DNA from: Streptomyces mobaraensis NBRC 13819 = DSM 40847 | GTDB lineage: Bacteria > Actinomycetota > Actinomycetes > Streptomycetales > Streptomycetaceae | Length of the DNA: 64,000 nucleotides | Direction of reading: 5' to 3' | Assembly (NCBI RefSeq): GCF_017916255.1 | Contig: NZ_CP072827.1 | Location: forward strand, 7,031,501 to 7,095,500 | Part shown: positions 45,601-53,001 of the stretch, in pieces | How positions within the stretch are numbered: position 1 is the first letter of the stretch | Layout: every line of letters starts with the position of its first letter | Notes under the pieces: model-generated | What the model was told of the DNA's origin: nothing | The model's database searches: none | The model's input: the letters and a program-made list of their open reading frames with translations, nothing else | Program-made: the position numbers and the translations under genes

Positions 45601-47162
45601 GGGCCGTCGGCCGTCAGCGCACGCAGTGCGCGCGCCGCCTCGCGGGCGCCGGTGGCCAGGACGACCGCGCGGTGCTCGTGCCGGCCGCGCCGCCACAGGG
45701 TGCCGGCGGCGTCGGGGAACTCCCGCTCCGGGCAGGCGTCGAGGCGGTCCGCGAGCCGGGCGGCGGCCTCGCGGAGCGCCCGCGCCGAGCGGGCGCTCAC
45801 CAGCACCGGCAGCGGGCGCGCGGGGGGCGCGGGGTCCGGCTCCGGCGCGGGGTCGGGCGCGGCGACGAGGACGTGCGCGTTGGCCCCGCCGAACCCGAAG
45901 GAGTTGACGCCCACGACCGCCCGCCCGGACGCGGTCACCGGCAGCTTCCCGGTGGCCGGGCGCAGCCCCAGCCCCGCGAAGTCGATGGCGGGGTTGAGCG
46001 GTTCGGCGTGCAGCGAGGCGGGCACCGTGCGGTGGCGCAGCACCAGGAGGGCCTTGCAGAGCCCGGCCATCCCGGAGGCGGGTTCGAGGTGGCCGAGGTT
46101 GGACTTCACCGAGCCGATGGGCAGGTCCCCGGTGATCCGGCGCATCCCCAGGGCGCGTCCGATGGCGGTCGCCTCGACGGGGTCGCCGACGTGGGTTCCG
46201 GTGCCGTGCGCCTCGAAGTAGACCAGTTCGTCGGGATCGACCCCGGCTTCGGCGGCCGTGCGGCGCAGCAGCTCTTCCTGGGCCTCGGTGCTGGGCAGGA
46301 ACACCCCCGGGGTGTGGCCGTCGCAGTTGGTCCCGGTGCCGAGGATCACCCCGTGCACGCGGTCGCCGTCGGCGAGGGCGTCGGCCAGGGGCTTGAGCAG
46401 CACCACGCCGCCGCCCTCGGCGCGGACGAAACCGTCGGCGTGCGCGGAGAAGGCCGCGCACCTGCCGCGTGCCGAGAGCATGGACGCCTGCGAGAAGCCC
46501 ACGAACTGCTGGGGATTGAGCAGGATGTTGACGCCGCCGCACAGGGCCGTGCGGCAGGAGCCGTCCCGCAGGGCGCGGCAGGCCCGGTCCAGGGCGACCA
46601 GCGCCGAGGAGCAGGCGGTGTCGACGGACATGCTGGGGCCGCGCAGGTCGAAGGCGTGGGAGACGCGGTTCGCGGCAAGGGCGAGCGCGCCGCCGACCAT
46701 GGTGTAGGGGGTCACCTCGCGCGGCGCCGGCATCACGGCGTACGAGCCGTCGGAGATGCCGACGAAGACGGCGGTGTCGGTGCCGGCCAGCCGGGCGGGA
46801 TCGACGGCCGCGTCGTCCAGCGCCTCGGCGGTCAGCTCCAGGAGCAGCCGGTGCTGGGGGTCCATGGCGGTGGCTTCCTTGGGCGAGATGCCGAAGTAGG
46901 CCGCGTCGAAGCCCGCCGGGTCCTCCAGGAAGCCGCCGGCGGCCGTGTAACTCTTGCCCGGCCGGGGGTGGCCGGTGTCGACGAACCGGACGGGGTCGAA
47001 CCGGCCGGGCGGCAATGTCGTGATCATGTCACGCTCTTCTTCGAGAGCCGCCCACAGCTCCGCCAGGCCGCCGATGCCGCCCGGCAGCCGGCAGGAGGCC
47101 CCGACGATGGCGATGGCCGCACCGGGATCCCGGCCGGCGCCCTCTCGTCCGTCCGCTTCCAT
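39642..47162 (-). CDS. Highly reducing iterative-type polyketide synthase (KS-AT-DH-MT-ER-KR-ACP)
   Basis: A 2506-residue single-module type I PKS. Domains: KS (about 15-440) with DTACSSA, Cys184, HGTGTHVGDP and NLGHLEP; AT (about 540-850) with GHSVGE, Ser631, and YAFHS near 734 (malonyl-type rather than YASH); DH (about 905-1190) with HRVKGAVLLPATGY, His931; a methyltransferase-like region (about 1290-1480) with altered motif VLDTGEGAT; ER (about 1700-2010) with LLVHGAAGAVGLAAL; KR (about 2100-2300) with TGGTGGFGA, CHSSG and APYVAGN; ACP with YGMDSLTG, Ser2405. There is no thioesterase. The C-terminus is an odd Gly/Asp/His repeat tail. The full reductive loop in one module implies iterative assembly of a saturated or methyl-branched chain. 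ATG at 47162 has GGGAGG nine bases upstream. Confidence 0.93.
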   Translation of the reverse strand: MEADGREGAGRDPGAAIAIVGASCRLPGGIGGLAELWAALEEERDMITTLPPGRFDPVRFVDTGHPRPGKSYTAAGGFLEDPAGFDAAYFGISPKEATAMDPQHRLLLELTAEALDDAAVDPARLAGTDTAVFVGISDGSYAVMPAPREVTPYTMVGGALALAANRVSHAFDLRGPSMSVDTACSSALVALDRACRALRDGSCRTALCGGVNILLNPQQFVGFSQASMLSARGRCAAFSAHADGFVRAEGGGVVLLKPLADALADGDRVHGVILGTGTNCDGHTPGVFLPSTEAQEELLRRTAAEAGVDPDELVYFEAHGTGTHVGDPVEATAIGRALGMRRITGDLPIGSVKSNLGHLEPASGMAGLCKALLVLRHRTVPASLHAEPLNPAIDFAGLGLRPATGKLPVTASGRAVVGVNSFGFGGANAHVLVAAPDPAPEPDPAPPARPLPVLVSARSARALREAAARLADRLDACPEREFPDAAGTLWRRGRHEHRAVVLATGAREAARALRALTADGPAPDAPEGAVGKAAGRGRVAFVYSGNGSQWPGMGADLYAREAVFRDAVDELDARLAPRLGWSVAEALTRPPGSWRLEATECAQPLLLAVQLGTTAVLRAHGITPSAVLGHSVGEVAAAHAAGVLDTEGAARVIAERSAVQAPTRGAGRMAAVGLSAEEAADVLARYGDTVVLAGINSPRDVTVAGPAPDLAALGERLRGRGVLFHELDLDYAFHSPAMDGCEAPLTRALDGLEPSPATVPFYSTVTGTQLLGTELDAHYWWHNIRRPVRFADAAALAHEDGADVLLELGPHPVLTGYLRRSTRGDRRKPVTVLPTLRRADAGPRVLATTVAALIAAGAGASGPAFRPGRVVDLPAYPWQRGRHWTGGPRSWLRDPGDGVLDHPLLGERVPAPHPQWHGPVEPVAAPWLPDHRVKGAVLLPATGYVEMALAAGRRTLGDGPLDVGRLLIRSGLVIPRDDPGALALQSSLRPDDGTMTITSTARPGDTPRVHATARVRTLTAPRPAPVDPAAVRARCPRHVRAADYYRDRAATGLEYGPAFQVLTELSAGPAEVLAAYRHDAPGAPYVVHPALLDGALQAGVQLLADRLDAGQAFLPASIAAVRVWDTPSATGFVRARELFRSEDEVRWDLSLTDPDGRVTVHVEGCRLRRTSVGGGTPVTVHHTALRAAPRPGRPGSPAPLPPPRRILDALRPPEPPLRPGDERRARDALDEFAARHHANALARLLPDARAPFAVTDLLGPEPSAGHRAWALRLLDLMCRHGTALPLGDGRHRLTADNHDTAAPAHRCLDAAPAFGTALALAAAADRYWTAAPDAPPADHTETAELVQETLPAERRRCRLLRAALSRVAELWPAERPLRVLDTGEGATAVALLPVLPPDRTHYRLTGVPPAARPALLARLAALGHDAVVELTDPLADEAGEDFDIVLDDTPGDRPDPEAALRRTAALLTPGGYLITSLAHDTALRDLLHGPADGPALRPPPDGDAWPDLLRRAGFTDVARADTDGHTVLLGAAPSTPRRPEQPLATPPDAAFLLVTADRREDGLVTALAAALTRPGAPAVATGRAGGTAEEWTALLDAVPADDAATRHVVLLVGRTAGTGPDAPTAHAARTIAALGALAAAHARRDSGPGTRLWLVTHPHDALPGPVRDADPAAAALWGAARTLANEHPRLDTRRIALSRTGDPAADAERLARELVAPDEEDEVVLTPEGRFVPRERPGTAPVRMRPGETAFRLRLRDPGLSYRLSWTETVPARPGPGEVAVAVRAVGLNYRDVMQVMGLLPGELTEGTPSERGPGIECAGTVTACGPGVTQFRPGDRVVGVAPSCLATHTVTPVHWLTRLPDGIAFTEGAGAPIALITAHYGLGHLARLRPGETLLVHGAAGAVGLAALRYARHHGAHPIATAGSGLKRSALRSLGMEHVLDSRAPDFADRVRALTGGRGVDVVLNSLAGEAVVRGLELLRPGGRFVELGKRDIHENKPLPLHPFDNNIAFFGLDISALLPDRAFCARLIDEALIAELGHGTYHGLPHTTFPAARVHEAFRLLRHSRHIGKVVVTFEPDDEPPPVEPAASPHRPDPNGTYLVTGGTGGFGAVTARRLADRGARHIALVSRRGAAAPEAAAVLAALAARGVRATAYAADVTSAKAMRSVVRKIDRTGFPLRGVVHAATRYDDAPLTELDEAGAAAVLAPKATGAAVLDGLTRDRECDLFLCHSSGTALLGNVHQAPYVAGNLAVEALVRRRRREGLPGLAVAWGALSDTGHAARDGLLDGLAAVGVEPLTSRRALAVAEGLPATTDVVGAGRYHWPRVAALLPQATRPRLGALVPAGAADDGTARERRLDALRRMPAEAALDLLVEELTRLVADALGTSPDGLDPHTRLDAYGMDSLTGTQFFATLQQTYDVRIPPMELLSGNGTITGVAHQLRLGLGLEGKGGGDDAGERDGTGSRDGHDGRDGQDGRDGRDGHGGHGGHDGHSGHDERPAGTQEA

Positions 47163-47168
47163 GTCCAC

Positions 47169-47496
47169 GGCCCTCCCCTCGCGCCCGCCGGTGTCGAGGC
47201 CGCCCGCAGCCGTCGGGCCGCCCGCCGGTGTGCGCGCCGCCGACAGGCGGGGAGGCCGGCGACCGGCGGGCTCGTGTTATGTCTTCACGGGAAAAGGGCA
47301 GTTAAGCGCACTGGCGGGGGCATTCACCCGTCCAGGTGAAATCACCCCAAGAGGCGTGGCCGGACGGCCGGTTGGCAACAGCTATGCGGGGAGGGAGTAC
47401 CGGAACCAGGCCCGGCTCGCCGTGCGTTCCGCGGCATTTCCCCACCCGCTGGAGAACCGGGTCCCGGTACGCCCGGACTGCCGGAAGGACGTCACC
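47169..47496. promoter_or_regulatory. Divergent intergenic region between PKS and reductase
   Basis: About 330 bases separate the divergent PKS and thioester reductase genes and should hold both promoters. Part of it (around 47275-47390) is less GC-rich (GTGTTATGTCTTCACGGG; GGTTGGCAACAGCTATG). No clear operator palindrome was seen. The reductase has GGAAGG eight bases before its ATG. Confidence 0.45.
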
Positions 47497-48630
47497 ATGT
47501 CCGTGCTCATCACCGGCGCCACAGGGTTCGTCGGCAGCCGTCTGCTCCACCACCTCCTGAGCCAGGACGACGACACCCCCGTCATCGTCCTCGGCCGCGA
47601 CGCACCCGAGGTGTTGCTCGACCGCATACGCACGGCCGTCGGCTGGCTGGACGTCAACGGGACGGTGCGACCAGGGGCGTTCGGCCGGCTGCGCTGCCTG
47701 CGCGCCGACCTGGCGGGCCGGGGGCCGTTCCCGGACGGCGCGGCGCCCGCCGGCCTCACCGCCGTCTGGCACTGCGCCGCCGCCACCACCCTGCGCGGGG
47801 ACCCCGTGCCGGTGCACCGGGTCAACGTCATCGGCACCCGCCGCGTGCTGGAACTGGCCGACCGCGTCCCGGCGGCCCACCTCGTCCACGTCAGTACCGC
47901 CTACGTGGCCGGCCGCCGCGCCCACGGCGTCATCCGGGAGACGGACCTCTGCGACGCGGCCGGCTTCCACAACGCCTACGAACAGAGCAAGTTCACCGCC
48001 GAGCGGATGGTCCTGCGGTGGGCCCGCGACGCCCGGCGAACGGTCACCGTCCTGCGGCCGAGCGTCCTCGTCGACGACCGCCCCGCCCCGGAGGGACTGC
48101 CTCGGCACCCCTTCGCCGTCCTGTCCCGCAGCGTGCGCGCGACCCTCGACGAACGCGCCGCGCGCGCCTCCGCCGCGGCGCGCCCACCAGGGACGGCGCT
48201 CTCCCAGGGAGCGCTGCGCTTCCGCCTCCCGGGATCCCCGGACGGATCGCTCAACCTCGTCCAGGCCGACTGGTCCGTCCGGGCCATGGTCCGCGCCGTC
48301 GCCGCCCACCGGGGCCCCGGCGTGCTCACCGTCCACGTCACGCACCCGGACAACACGCCGGTGCGCGCCATCGCCCGGGCCTTCGAAGCGGTCCACCCGG
48401 GCCTGTCCGTCGAGATCACGCCCAGGATCGGCGATCCCACCCGGCTGGAGGCCGCCATGCTCGGCGACTTCGGCTTCATGACGGCGTACAGCGCCCAGCA
48501 CCGCGCCTACGACCGCACCCACCTGCTGGCGTGCACGGGCGACCTGCCCGACCCCCGGCCTCTCGACGGCGCCTACCTCGAACGCGCCCTGGCCGTCCCC
48601 CCGCCCGGGCGGACGGCCGCAGGTTCATGA
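47497..48630 (+). CDS. NAD(P)-dependent acyl-thioester reductase (male-sterility/NAD-binding 4 family)
   Basis: A 377-residue extended short-chain dehydrogenase of the type used for reductive release of thioester-bound chains (fatty acyl-CoA reductases, NRPS/PKS R domains). The nucleotide motif is VLITGATGFVGSRLLHHLL, followed by VWHCAAATTL, VNVIGTRRVLELA, the catalytic Thr/Ser in HVSTAYVAG, and YEQSKFTAERMV with the active Tyr-Lys pair. It is divergent from the PKS, which lacks a thioesterase, so I infer it releases the PKS product as an aldehyde or alcohol. The stop is convergent with the WS/DGAT gene eight bases away. Confidence 0.86.
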   Translation: MSVLITGATGFVGSRLLHHLLSQDDDTPVIVLGRDAPEVLLDRIRTAVGWLDVNGTVRPGAFGRLRCLRADLAGRGPFPDGAAPAGLTAVWHCAAATTLRGDPVPVHRVNVIGTRRVLELADRVPAAHLVHVSTAYVAGRRAHGVIRETDLCDAAGFHNAYEQSKFTAERMVLRWARDARRTVTVLRPSVLVDDRPAPEGLPRHPFAVLSRSVRATLDERAARASAAARPPGTALSQGALRFRLPGSPDGSLNLVQADWSVRAMVRAVAAHRGPGVLTVHVTHPDNTPVRAIARAFEAVHPGLSVEITPRIGDPTRLEAAMLGDFGFMTAYSAQHRAYDRTHLLACTGDLPDPRPLDGAYLERALAVPPPGRTAAGS

Positions 48631-48637
48631 CGGGCCG

Positions 48638-49936
48638 TCAGCGAACCGGCCCGCCCGGGGCGGCCGCCTCGCACAGCTCGCGCGCCGCGGCGTCGAACCA
48701 TCCGGGGAGGCGGTCCAGTCCACCGACCTCCGGGCACGTCGTGAAGCCGACGCACACCTCGCCGCCGTAGTCCATGAAGGCGACCGAGAACGGGTGGCCC
48801 GAGGGCAGGAACAGCATCGGCACCACGTGGTCCACCCGGAAGCCCGGCGCCCCGAGACCCCCGGGCGGCCCCGGCACGTTCGACGCCACCAGTGAACCGA
48901 CCCGCGGCCGGAGGCCACGCCACGACGTCCACGCCGCCAGGGCGTCGGGACACCGGCGCAGCAGTGCCTCCACGTCCGGACGCGCGGAGCGCCGCCGCAC
49001 CGTCCGCGTCCGCGTCGCCACCGCGGCCAGCCGGCGCAGGGGGTCCGGTTCGCGCAGGGGCAGGAGCACCCGCGCGCCGACGAACCGGTTGCCGTCGGCG
49101 GGCCGGTCGGCGTCCTCGCGCAGGGTGACCGGCACCATCGCCCGCACGCCGCGCGGGACCCGGTCGCCCCGCTCCCGCGCCCACGACCGCAACGCCCCTG
49201 CCAGGCAGGCGAGAAGGACGTCGTTGACGCTCGCACCGGACGCGGACAGCAACGGGCGCAGCGGCGCGGTGCGGACGAACGTCCACCGGTGGAGCACGGG
49301 TGCCCCGGGAGCCCGGTCCGGCACCCTCGCCAGGCGCGCGGCCGGCGGGACGCCGAGGGCGACGTCGGCCAGGACGAGTGCCGCCCGGCACACGCCCCAC
49401 ACGCTCGCCGTCCCCCGGTCGTCCCCGGCGGCCGGAACGCCCGGGGCGGGGGCGGATTCCGGCGGCCGGGCGGAGCCGCCGAGCATCCGGCCGACGAGCG
49501 AGGTGACCGCGCTGCTCCCCACCCCGTCCAGCAAGGCGTGGCGGACGCGGGGCACCAGCGCGAACGCCCCCGGCGCGTACCCCGTCACCAGCCACAGGTC
49601 CGCACCGGTGGCCGGCAGCGGCGCGACGGCCAGCCGGCCCAGCACCGCGCGCAACCCCGCCTCACCCGAGCCGCGTTCGGCCCGTTCCTCGAAGACGTGC
49701 CGGTCCAGGACCTCGTCCGTCTCGGCTCCCTCGGGTGCCAGTTCCGGAAGCAACAGGGCTGACAGGCGCGCCATTTCGCGCAGTCGCGTCCTGGACGGGG
49801 CGATGCCCGAGCACAGGAACGCCTGCGCGATCACCGGTGGGGTGGTCGGGTGGCGGCGCTCGTAGGCGGTCCAGGTCCGCGCCCAGAAGTCGTACCTTCC
49901 GGGGCGCGGGGCGGGGGTATCGGCGGACAGGGGCAC
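48638..49936 (-). CDS. Wax ester synthase / diacylglycerol acyltransferase (WS/DGAT) family protein
   Basis: A 432-residue acyltransferase with the two-lobed condensation-like fold. The active-site motif is RHALLDG (normally HHxxxDG): the catalytic second His and Asp-Gly remain while the first His is Arg. Further signatures are SVNDVLLACLAGALRSW, MVPVTLRED, NRFVGARVLLPL, ASNVPGPPGGL and the C-terminal VGFTTCPE. GTG at 49936 has AAGGAGG six bases upstream. Family members esterify fatty alcohols or glycerides with acyl-CoA. Beside a PKS and a reductase, it may esterify a reduced polyketide alcohol. Confidence 0.87.
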   Translation of the reverse strand: MPLSADTPAPRPGRYDFWARTWTAYERRHPTTPPVIAQAFLCSGIAPSRTRLREMARLSALLLPELAPEGAETDEVLDRHVFEERAERGSGEAGLRAVLGRLAVAPLPATGADLWLVTGYAPGAFALVPRVRHALLDGVGSSAVTSLVGRMLGGSARPPESAPAPGVPAAGDDRGTASVWGVCRAALVLADVALGVPPAARLARVPDRAPGAPVLHRWTFVRTAPLRPLLSASGASVNDVLLACLAGALRSWARERGDRVPRGVRAMVPVTLREDADRPADGNRFVGARVLLPLREPDPLRRLAAVATRTRTVRRRSARPDVEALLRRCPDALAAWTSWRGLRPRVGSLVASNVPGPPGGLGAPGFRVDHVVPMLFLPSGHPFSVAFMDYGGEVCVGFTTCPEVGGLDRLPGWFDAAARELCEAAAPGGPVR

Positions 49937-50083
49937 GGCGGTCCTCCTTCTCCGCGGGACGTGTTGCCGGAAGTGTTCCCACTTCGGCCGCCCCGTCGGC
50001 GGAGCGCGCGGAACTCCCCGCGCGGCGCCGCGGGACGACCCGTCCGCCCGGCACCGGACGGTGCGACGACGGCGTCCGCCGCG

Positions 50084-50839
50084 TCAGCCCGGCCCCGCCG
50101 CGAAGATCCGCTCCAGGTGGTGGTCCACCGTGCGCCGTACGTCGGCCACGCTCCGGCGCCCGTGCAGCACGTCGATGCTCAGCCCGACGACGCCGGACAC
50201 CAGCAGGTCGGCCTCCCGCCGCGGGTCGACCGGCGGCAGCCCGGCGGAGCCGGCGGGAAGCCGGGTGATGAGCGCGGTGACCAGGTCCTCCAGGGGCTGG
50301 GCGTCGTGGAGGAACACCCGGGCGAGCGCCGGGTCGGTGAGGCTGCGGGCGTAGTACGCGGCGTGGACGCGCAGGGCGACGCGCCGCCACTCGTCCAGCG
50401 GCAGGAACTCGTCGAGGACGGCCCGCAGCAGCGCCTGTGGGTCGGACGGCCGGCGCAGGGCCCGGACCCGGGCGTCGGCCTGCCGCGCGCTCTCCTCGTG
50501 CAGCATGCGCAGCGCGGCGACGAGCAGGTCGTGCTTGCTGTCGAAGTGGTACTGGACGACGCGCAGGGACACACCGGCCTCGGCGGCGATCTCCCGCATG
50601 CTGGCCGCGTGCAGCCCCCGCTCGGCGGCGACGCGCCAGACCGCCTCGGCGATCTGCCGCCGCCGCCCGGACGGGGCCGGTGCCGGGGTCTTCGGAGCGG
50701 GCGGCGGCGGGTCCTTCCGGCGCCGGTAGGCCCGGGCCTGGCAGCCGCGCGAACAGTACACGGGCGGCCGCCCCCGGCCGGCCGGCGCCAGCGGTGTGCG
50801 GCACACGCGGCAGGCCGGCACCTGCTTTTCGTCACGCAT
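50084..50839 (-). CDS. TetR family regulator with N-terminal zinc-ribbon-like segment
   Basis: A 251-residue regulator. Residues 1-40 contain Cys10, Cys13, Cys29 and Cys33 (CRVCRTPL ... YCSRGCQARAYRRR), a likely zinc knuckle with a basic tail. After a Pro-rich linker, residues about 60-110 are a TetR helix-turn-helix (SMREIAAEAGVSLRVVQYHF) followed by a helical C-terminal domain. The ATG at 50839 starts with MRDEKQVPAC. It is divergent from a small membrane-protein gene, with a GTTACG/CGTAAC palindrome between. It may regulate the PKS/WS-DGAT genes on the same strand. Confidence 0.85.
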   Translation of the reverse strand: MRDEKQVPACRVCRTPLAPAGRGRPPVYCSRGCQARAYRRRKDPPPPAPKTPAPAPSGRRRQIAEAVWRVAAERGLHAASMREIAAEAGVSLRVVQYHFDSKHDLLVAALRMLHEESARQADARVRALRRPSDPQALLRAVLDEFLPLDEWRRVALRVHAAYYARSLTDPALARVFLHDAQPLEDLVTALITRLPAGSAGLPPVDPRREADLLVSGVVGLSIDVLHGRRSVADVRRTVDHHLERIFAAGPG

Positions 50840-50918
50840 GTGCCCAGGGTAGCCGCAAGAAAGTGTGATGTTACGGCGGAATGCCCTGCGGAACCCGGCC
50901 ATTTCCGTCCCGCTCGTG

Positions 50919-50932
50919 GTTACGCTCGTAAC
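50919..50932. promoter_or_regulatory. Palindrome in the TetR / small membrane-protein divergent promoter
   Basis: GTTACG-CT-CGTAAC is a perfect inverted repeat lying 80 bases from the TetR start and 39 bases from the ATG at 50971. It is a plausible TetR operator. Confidence 0.5.
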
Positions 50933-50970
50933 GTCCCTACGGAGAAAGACACGACACGGCGGGAGCGGTG

Positions 50971-51222
50971 ATGGACGAGGCCGGGTACCGGCTGGGCATG
51001 GCGGTGGCGTTCATGCTCGGCCTCTGGGAAGGGGTGATCGCGATCGTCTACCGCGCGTTCACCGACAAGGAGGCCGGCGTGATGACCGCGGTCGACTACC
51101 TGCCGAGCCCATGGTGTTACGTGGCCGGCGGGACGGTCGTGTTGGTCGCCGGTGCCGTCGTGGAGGCGCTCGACCGGGGCCGCAAACGGCTGCCGGCACG
51201 GCGGGAGTCCCCGGGCGGCTGA
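50971..51222 (+). CDS. Small membrane protein, unknown function
   Basis: An 83-residue protein with two hydrophobic segments (YRLGMAVAFMLGLWEGVIAI and CYVAGGTVVLVAGAVVEAL), a short loop and a basic C-terminus (DRGRKRLPARRE). ATG at 50971 has GGGAG five bases upstream. It is divergent from the zinc-ribbon TetR gene and may be its target. I do not recognise a family. Confidence 0.68.
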   Translation: MDEAGYRLGMAVAFMLGLWEGVIAIVYRAFTDKEAGVMTAVDYLPSPWCYVAGGTVVLVAGAVVEALDRGRKRLPARRESPGG

Positions 51223-51241
51223 CCGGGCGGCCGTTCCGGGT

Positions 51242-51283
51242 GGTGTCCCGTCCCGCACGACATGCGGGGCGGGACGGGACACC
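51242..51283 (+). terminator. Hairpin just before IS110 copy B
   Basis: GGTGTCCCGTCCCGC (51242-51256) and GCGGGACGGGACACC (51269-51283) are perfectly complementary across a 12-base loop, 20 bases after the membrane-protein stop. The IS element begins eight bases later, so the insertion spared the gene and its terminator. Confidence 0.75.
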
Positions 51284-51290
51284 ACCTGTT

Positions 51291-51563
51291 CCCCGTTACC
51301 TTTTCCGTGGCCCCGCAACGGGGCGCCTGGCCCCCGGGCTCGGTATGGCTGTGTGCCCCCTGTCGAAGTACATGACCTGGGGGGTGTTGCCGCCGGGCTT
51401 CGGGGCACCGCTTGACCGCTGATGAGGGGCCTGACGACCACTCTGGTTCGGCGCAATGCCGGACCGCTTCACGGGTGGCATGTCTGCGTAACGTGGTTGC
51501 CGGCGTGTGGTGCCGCAGGGACGGCCGGGAGTTGGGGAGACGAGTGGCGAGGGGCACGCGCAC
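51291..51563 (+). ncRNA. Candidate bridge RNA region of IS110 copy B
   Basis: The 273 bases upstream of the transposase start are the same as in copy A and are the expected location of an IS110-group bridge RNA. The region is free of a supported gene. Guide loops were not resolved. Confidence 0.35.
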
Positions 51564-52778
51564 ATGGTCGACACGACCGCGACAGATCTCTTCCTCGGCC
51601 TGGACCTGGGCAAGGAGTTCCACCACGCCCACGGCCGGACCGGGGACGGCAGGACCGTGCACGACAAGCGGCTGCCCAACACCGAGCCGAAACTGCTGGA
51701 GCTGTTCACCAAGCTGGTGGCGAAGTTCGGTACCGTCCTGGTGATCGTGGACCAGGTCGCCAACATCGGCGCGCTGCCGCTGACGGTGGCCCGCGCGAGC
51801 GGGTGCCGGGTGGCCTACCTGCCGGGACTGTCGATGCGGCGGGCCGCCGACCTGCATCCCGGTGAGGCCAAGACAGACGCCCGCGACGCGTTCGTGATCG
51901 CCGAGACCGCCCGGACCATGCCGCACACCTTGCGCGCGGTGGACCGTGACGACGAGGTACTGGCCGAGCTGACCATGCTCACCGGCTACGACAACGACCT
52001 GGCCGGCGAGGTGAACCGCACCACCAACCGGCTGCGCGGCCTGCTCTCCCAGATCCACCCCTCCCTGGAACGCGTGCTCGGCCCGCGCCTGGCCTACCCC
52101 TACGTCCAAGCCCTCCTGGCCCGGCACGGCTCCCCGGCGAAGCTGAAGAGACTCGGCCGGGCCCGCTGCGAGGCCCTGCTCAAAGCGCACGGCTCGCGCA
52201 AGGCGAAGCAGCTGGCCGGGGAGATCTCCGACGCGCTGGCCGAGCAGACTCTCGTCGTTCCCGGCACCGAGGCGTCCGCGCTGATCGTTCCGGGCCTGGC
52301 CGCTCAGCTCGCCGCCGCCCACACCCAGCGACAGGCCACCGAGCAGGAGATCGCCGCCCTGCTGGAGGCCCTCCCTCTTTTCCACCTCCTGACGTCCCTG
52401 CCCGGCATGGGCGTCAGGACCACCGCCGCGGTGATCGTCGCGATCGGTGACGGCACCGGCTTCCCCACCGCCGGACACCTCGCCTCCTACGCCGGACTCG
52501 CCCCCGCAACGAAGTCCTCGGGCACCTCCATCCGCGGCGAGCACGCTCCCCACCGCGGCAACCGGCTCCTCAAACGCGCCCTGTTCCAGGCCGCGTTCGC
52601 CGCGACCGGCTGCAAGAGCGACCCGTCCTCGCGGATCTACTACGACCGCCAGCGAACCCGCGGCAAGACTCACACCCAGGCGATCCTCCGCCTGGCCCGG
52701 CAACGCGTGAACGTCATCCACGCGATGATCCGCAACGGCACCCTCTACGAACCCCGCGCCCTCGACCTCGCTGCCTGA
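51564..52778 (+). CDS. IS110-family transposase (copy B)
   Basis: A 404-residue DEDD transposase identical in translation to copy A, with GLDLGKEFH, TDARDAFVIA, LPGMGVRTTAAV and YAGLAPATKS in order and no frameshift; the element may be active. ATG at 51564 is preceded by GCGAGGGG. The 3' non-coding end (52779-52980) contains a GGGAAC...GTTCCC hairpin and CGAACCCCTACGAACC repeats. Confidence 0.92.
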   Translation: MVDTTATDLFLGLDLGKEFHHAHGRTGDGRTVHDKRLPNTEPKLLELFTKLVAKFGTVLVIVDQVANIGALPLTVARASGCRVAYLPGLSMRRAADLHPGEAKTDARDAFVIAETARTMPHTLRAVDRDDEVLAELTMLTGYDNDLAGEVNRTTNRLRGLLSQIHPSLERVLGPRLAYPYVQALLARHGSPAKLKRLGRARCEALLKAHGSRKAKQLAGEISDALAEQTLVVPGTEASALIVPGLAAQLAAAHTQRQATEQEIAALLEALPLFHLLTSLPGMGVRTTAAVIVAIGDGTGFPTAGHLASYAGLAPATKSSGTSIRGEHAPHRGNRLLKRALFQAAFAATGCKSDPSSRIYYDRQRTRGKTHTQAILRLARQRVNVIHAMIRNGTLYEPRALDLAA

Positions 52779-53001
52779 CACCCACCCCACCCCCTGCCTC
52801 TTCCAGCCCGCTCCATCCCGTCACCGGCACGGCCACCCCCGCCACGCCGGCCACCGCCCTGCCCGCACCGCACCCGAGCCGCCGGGAACATCCCGCTTCG
52901 CGGGACGTTCCCGAAAACCAGCACGAACCCCTACGAACCAGCCCCGCCAGGGTTGACGAAACAGATAGGGGCACCCCCCCTCGGGCCGGATGGTTCGCGG
53001 G

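Larger units (their letters stand above)
51291..52980 (+). mobile_element. IS110-family insertion sequence, copy B (1690 bp)
   Basis: Inverted copy of 37926-39615, starting CCCCGTTACC and ending in a run of C after GATAGGGGCA. The two copies face each other's outer sides around an 11.7 kb segment carrying the PKS gene set. The identical length, identical transposase and matching non-coding ends mean the pair could recombine and invert the segment. Confidence 0.9.

Noticed and set aside
40323..47339. Very long plus-strand frames (1341 and 989 codons) opposite the PKS
   Set aside because: Antisense to a PKS with all domain motifs; composition is typical of reverse-strand shadows.
37926..52980. 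Composite transposon with a fixed function
   Set aside because: IS110 elements do not normally form composite transposons through terminal repeats; kept only as an inverted-copy, recombination-prone arrangement.
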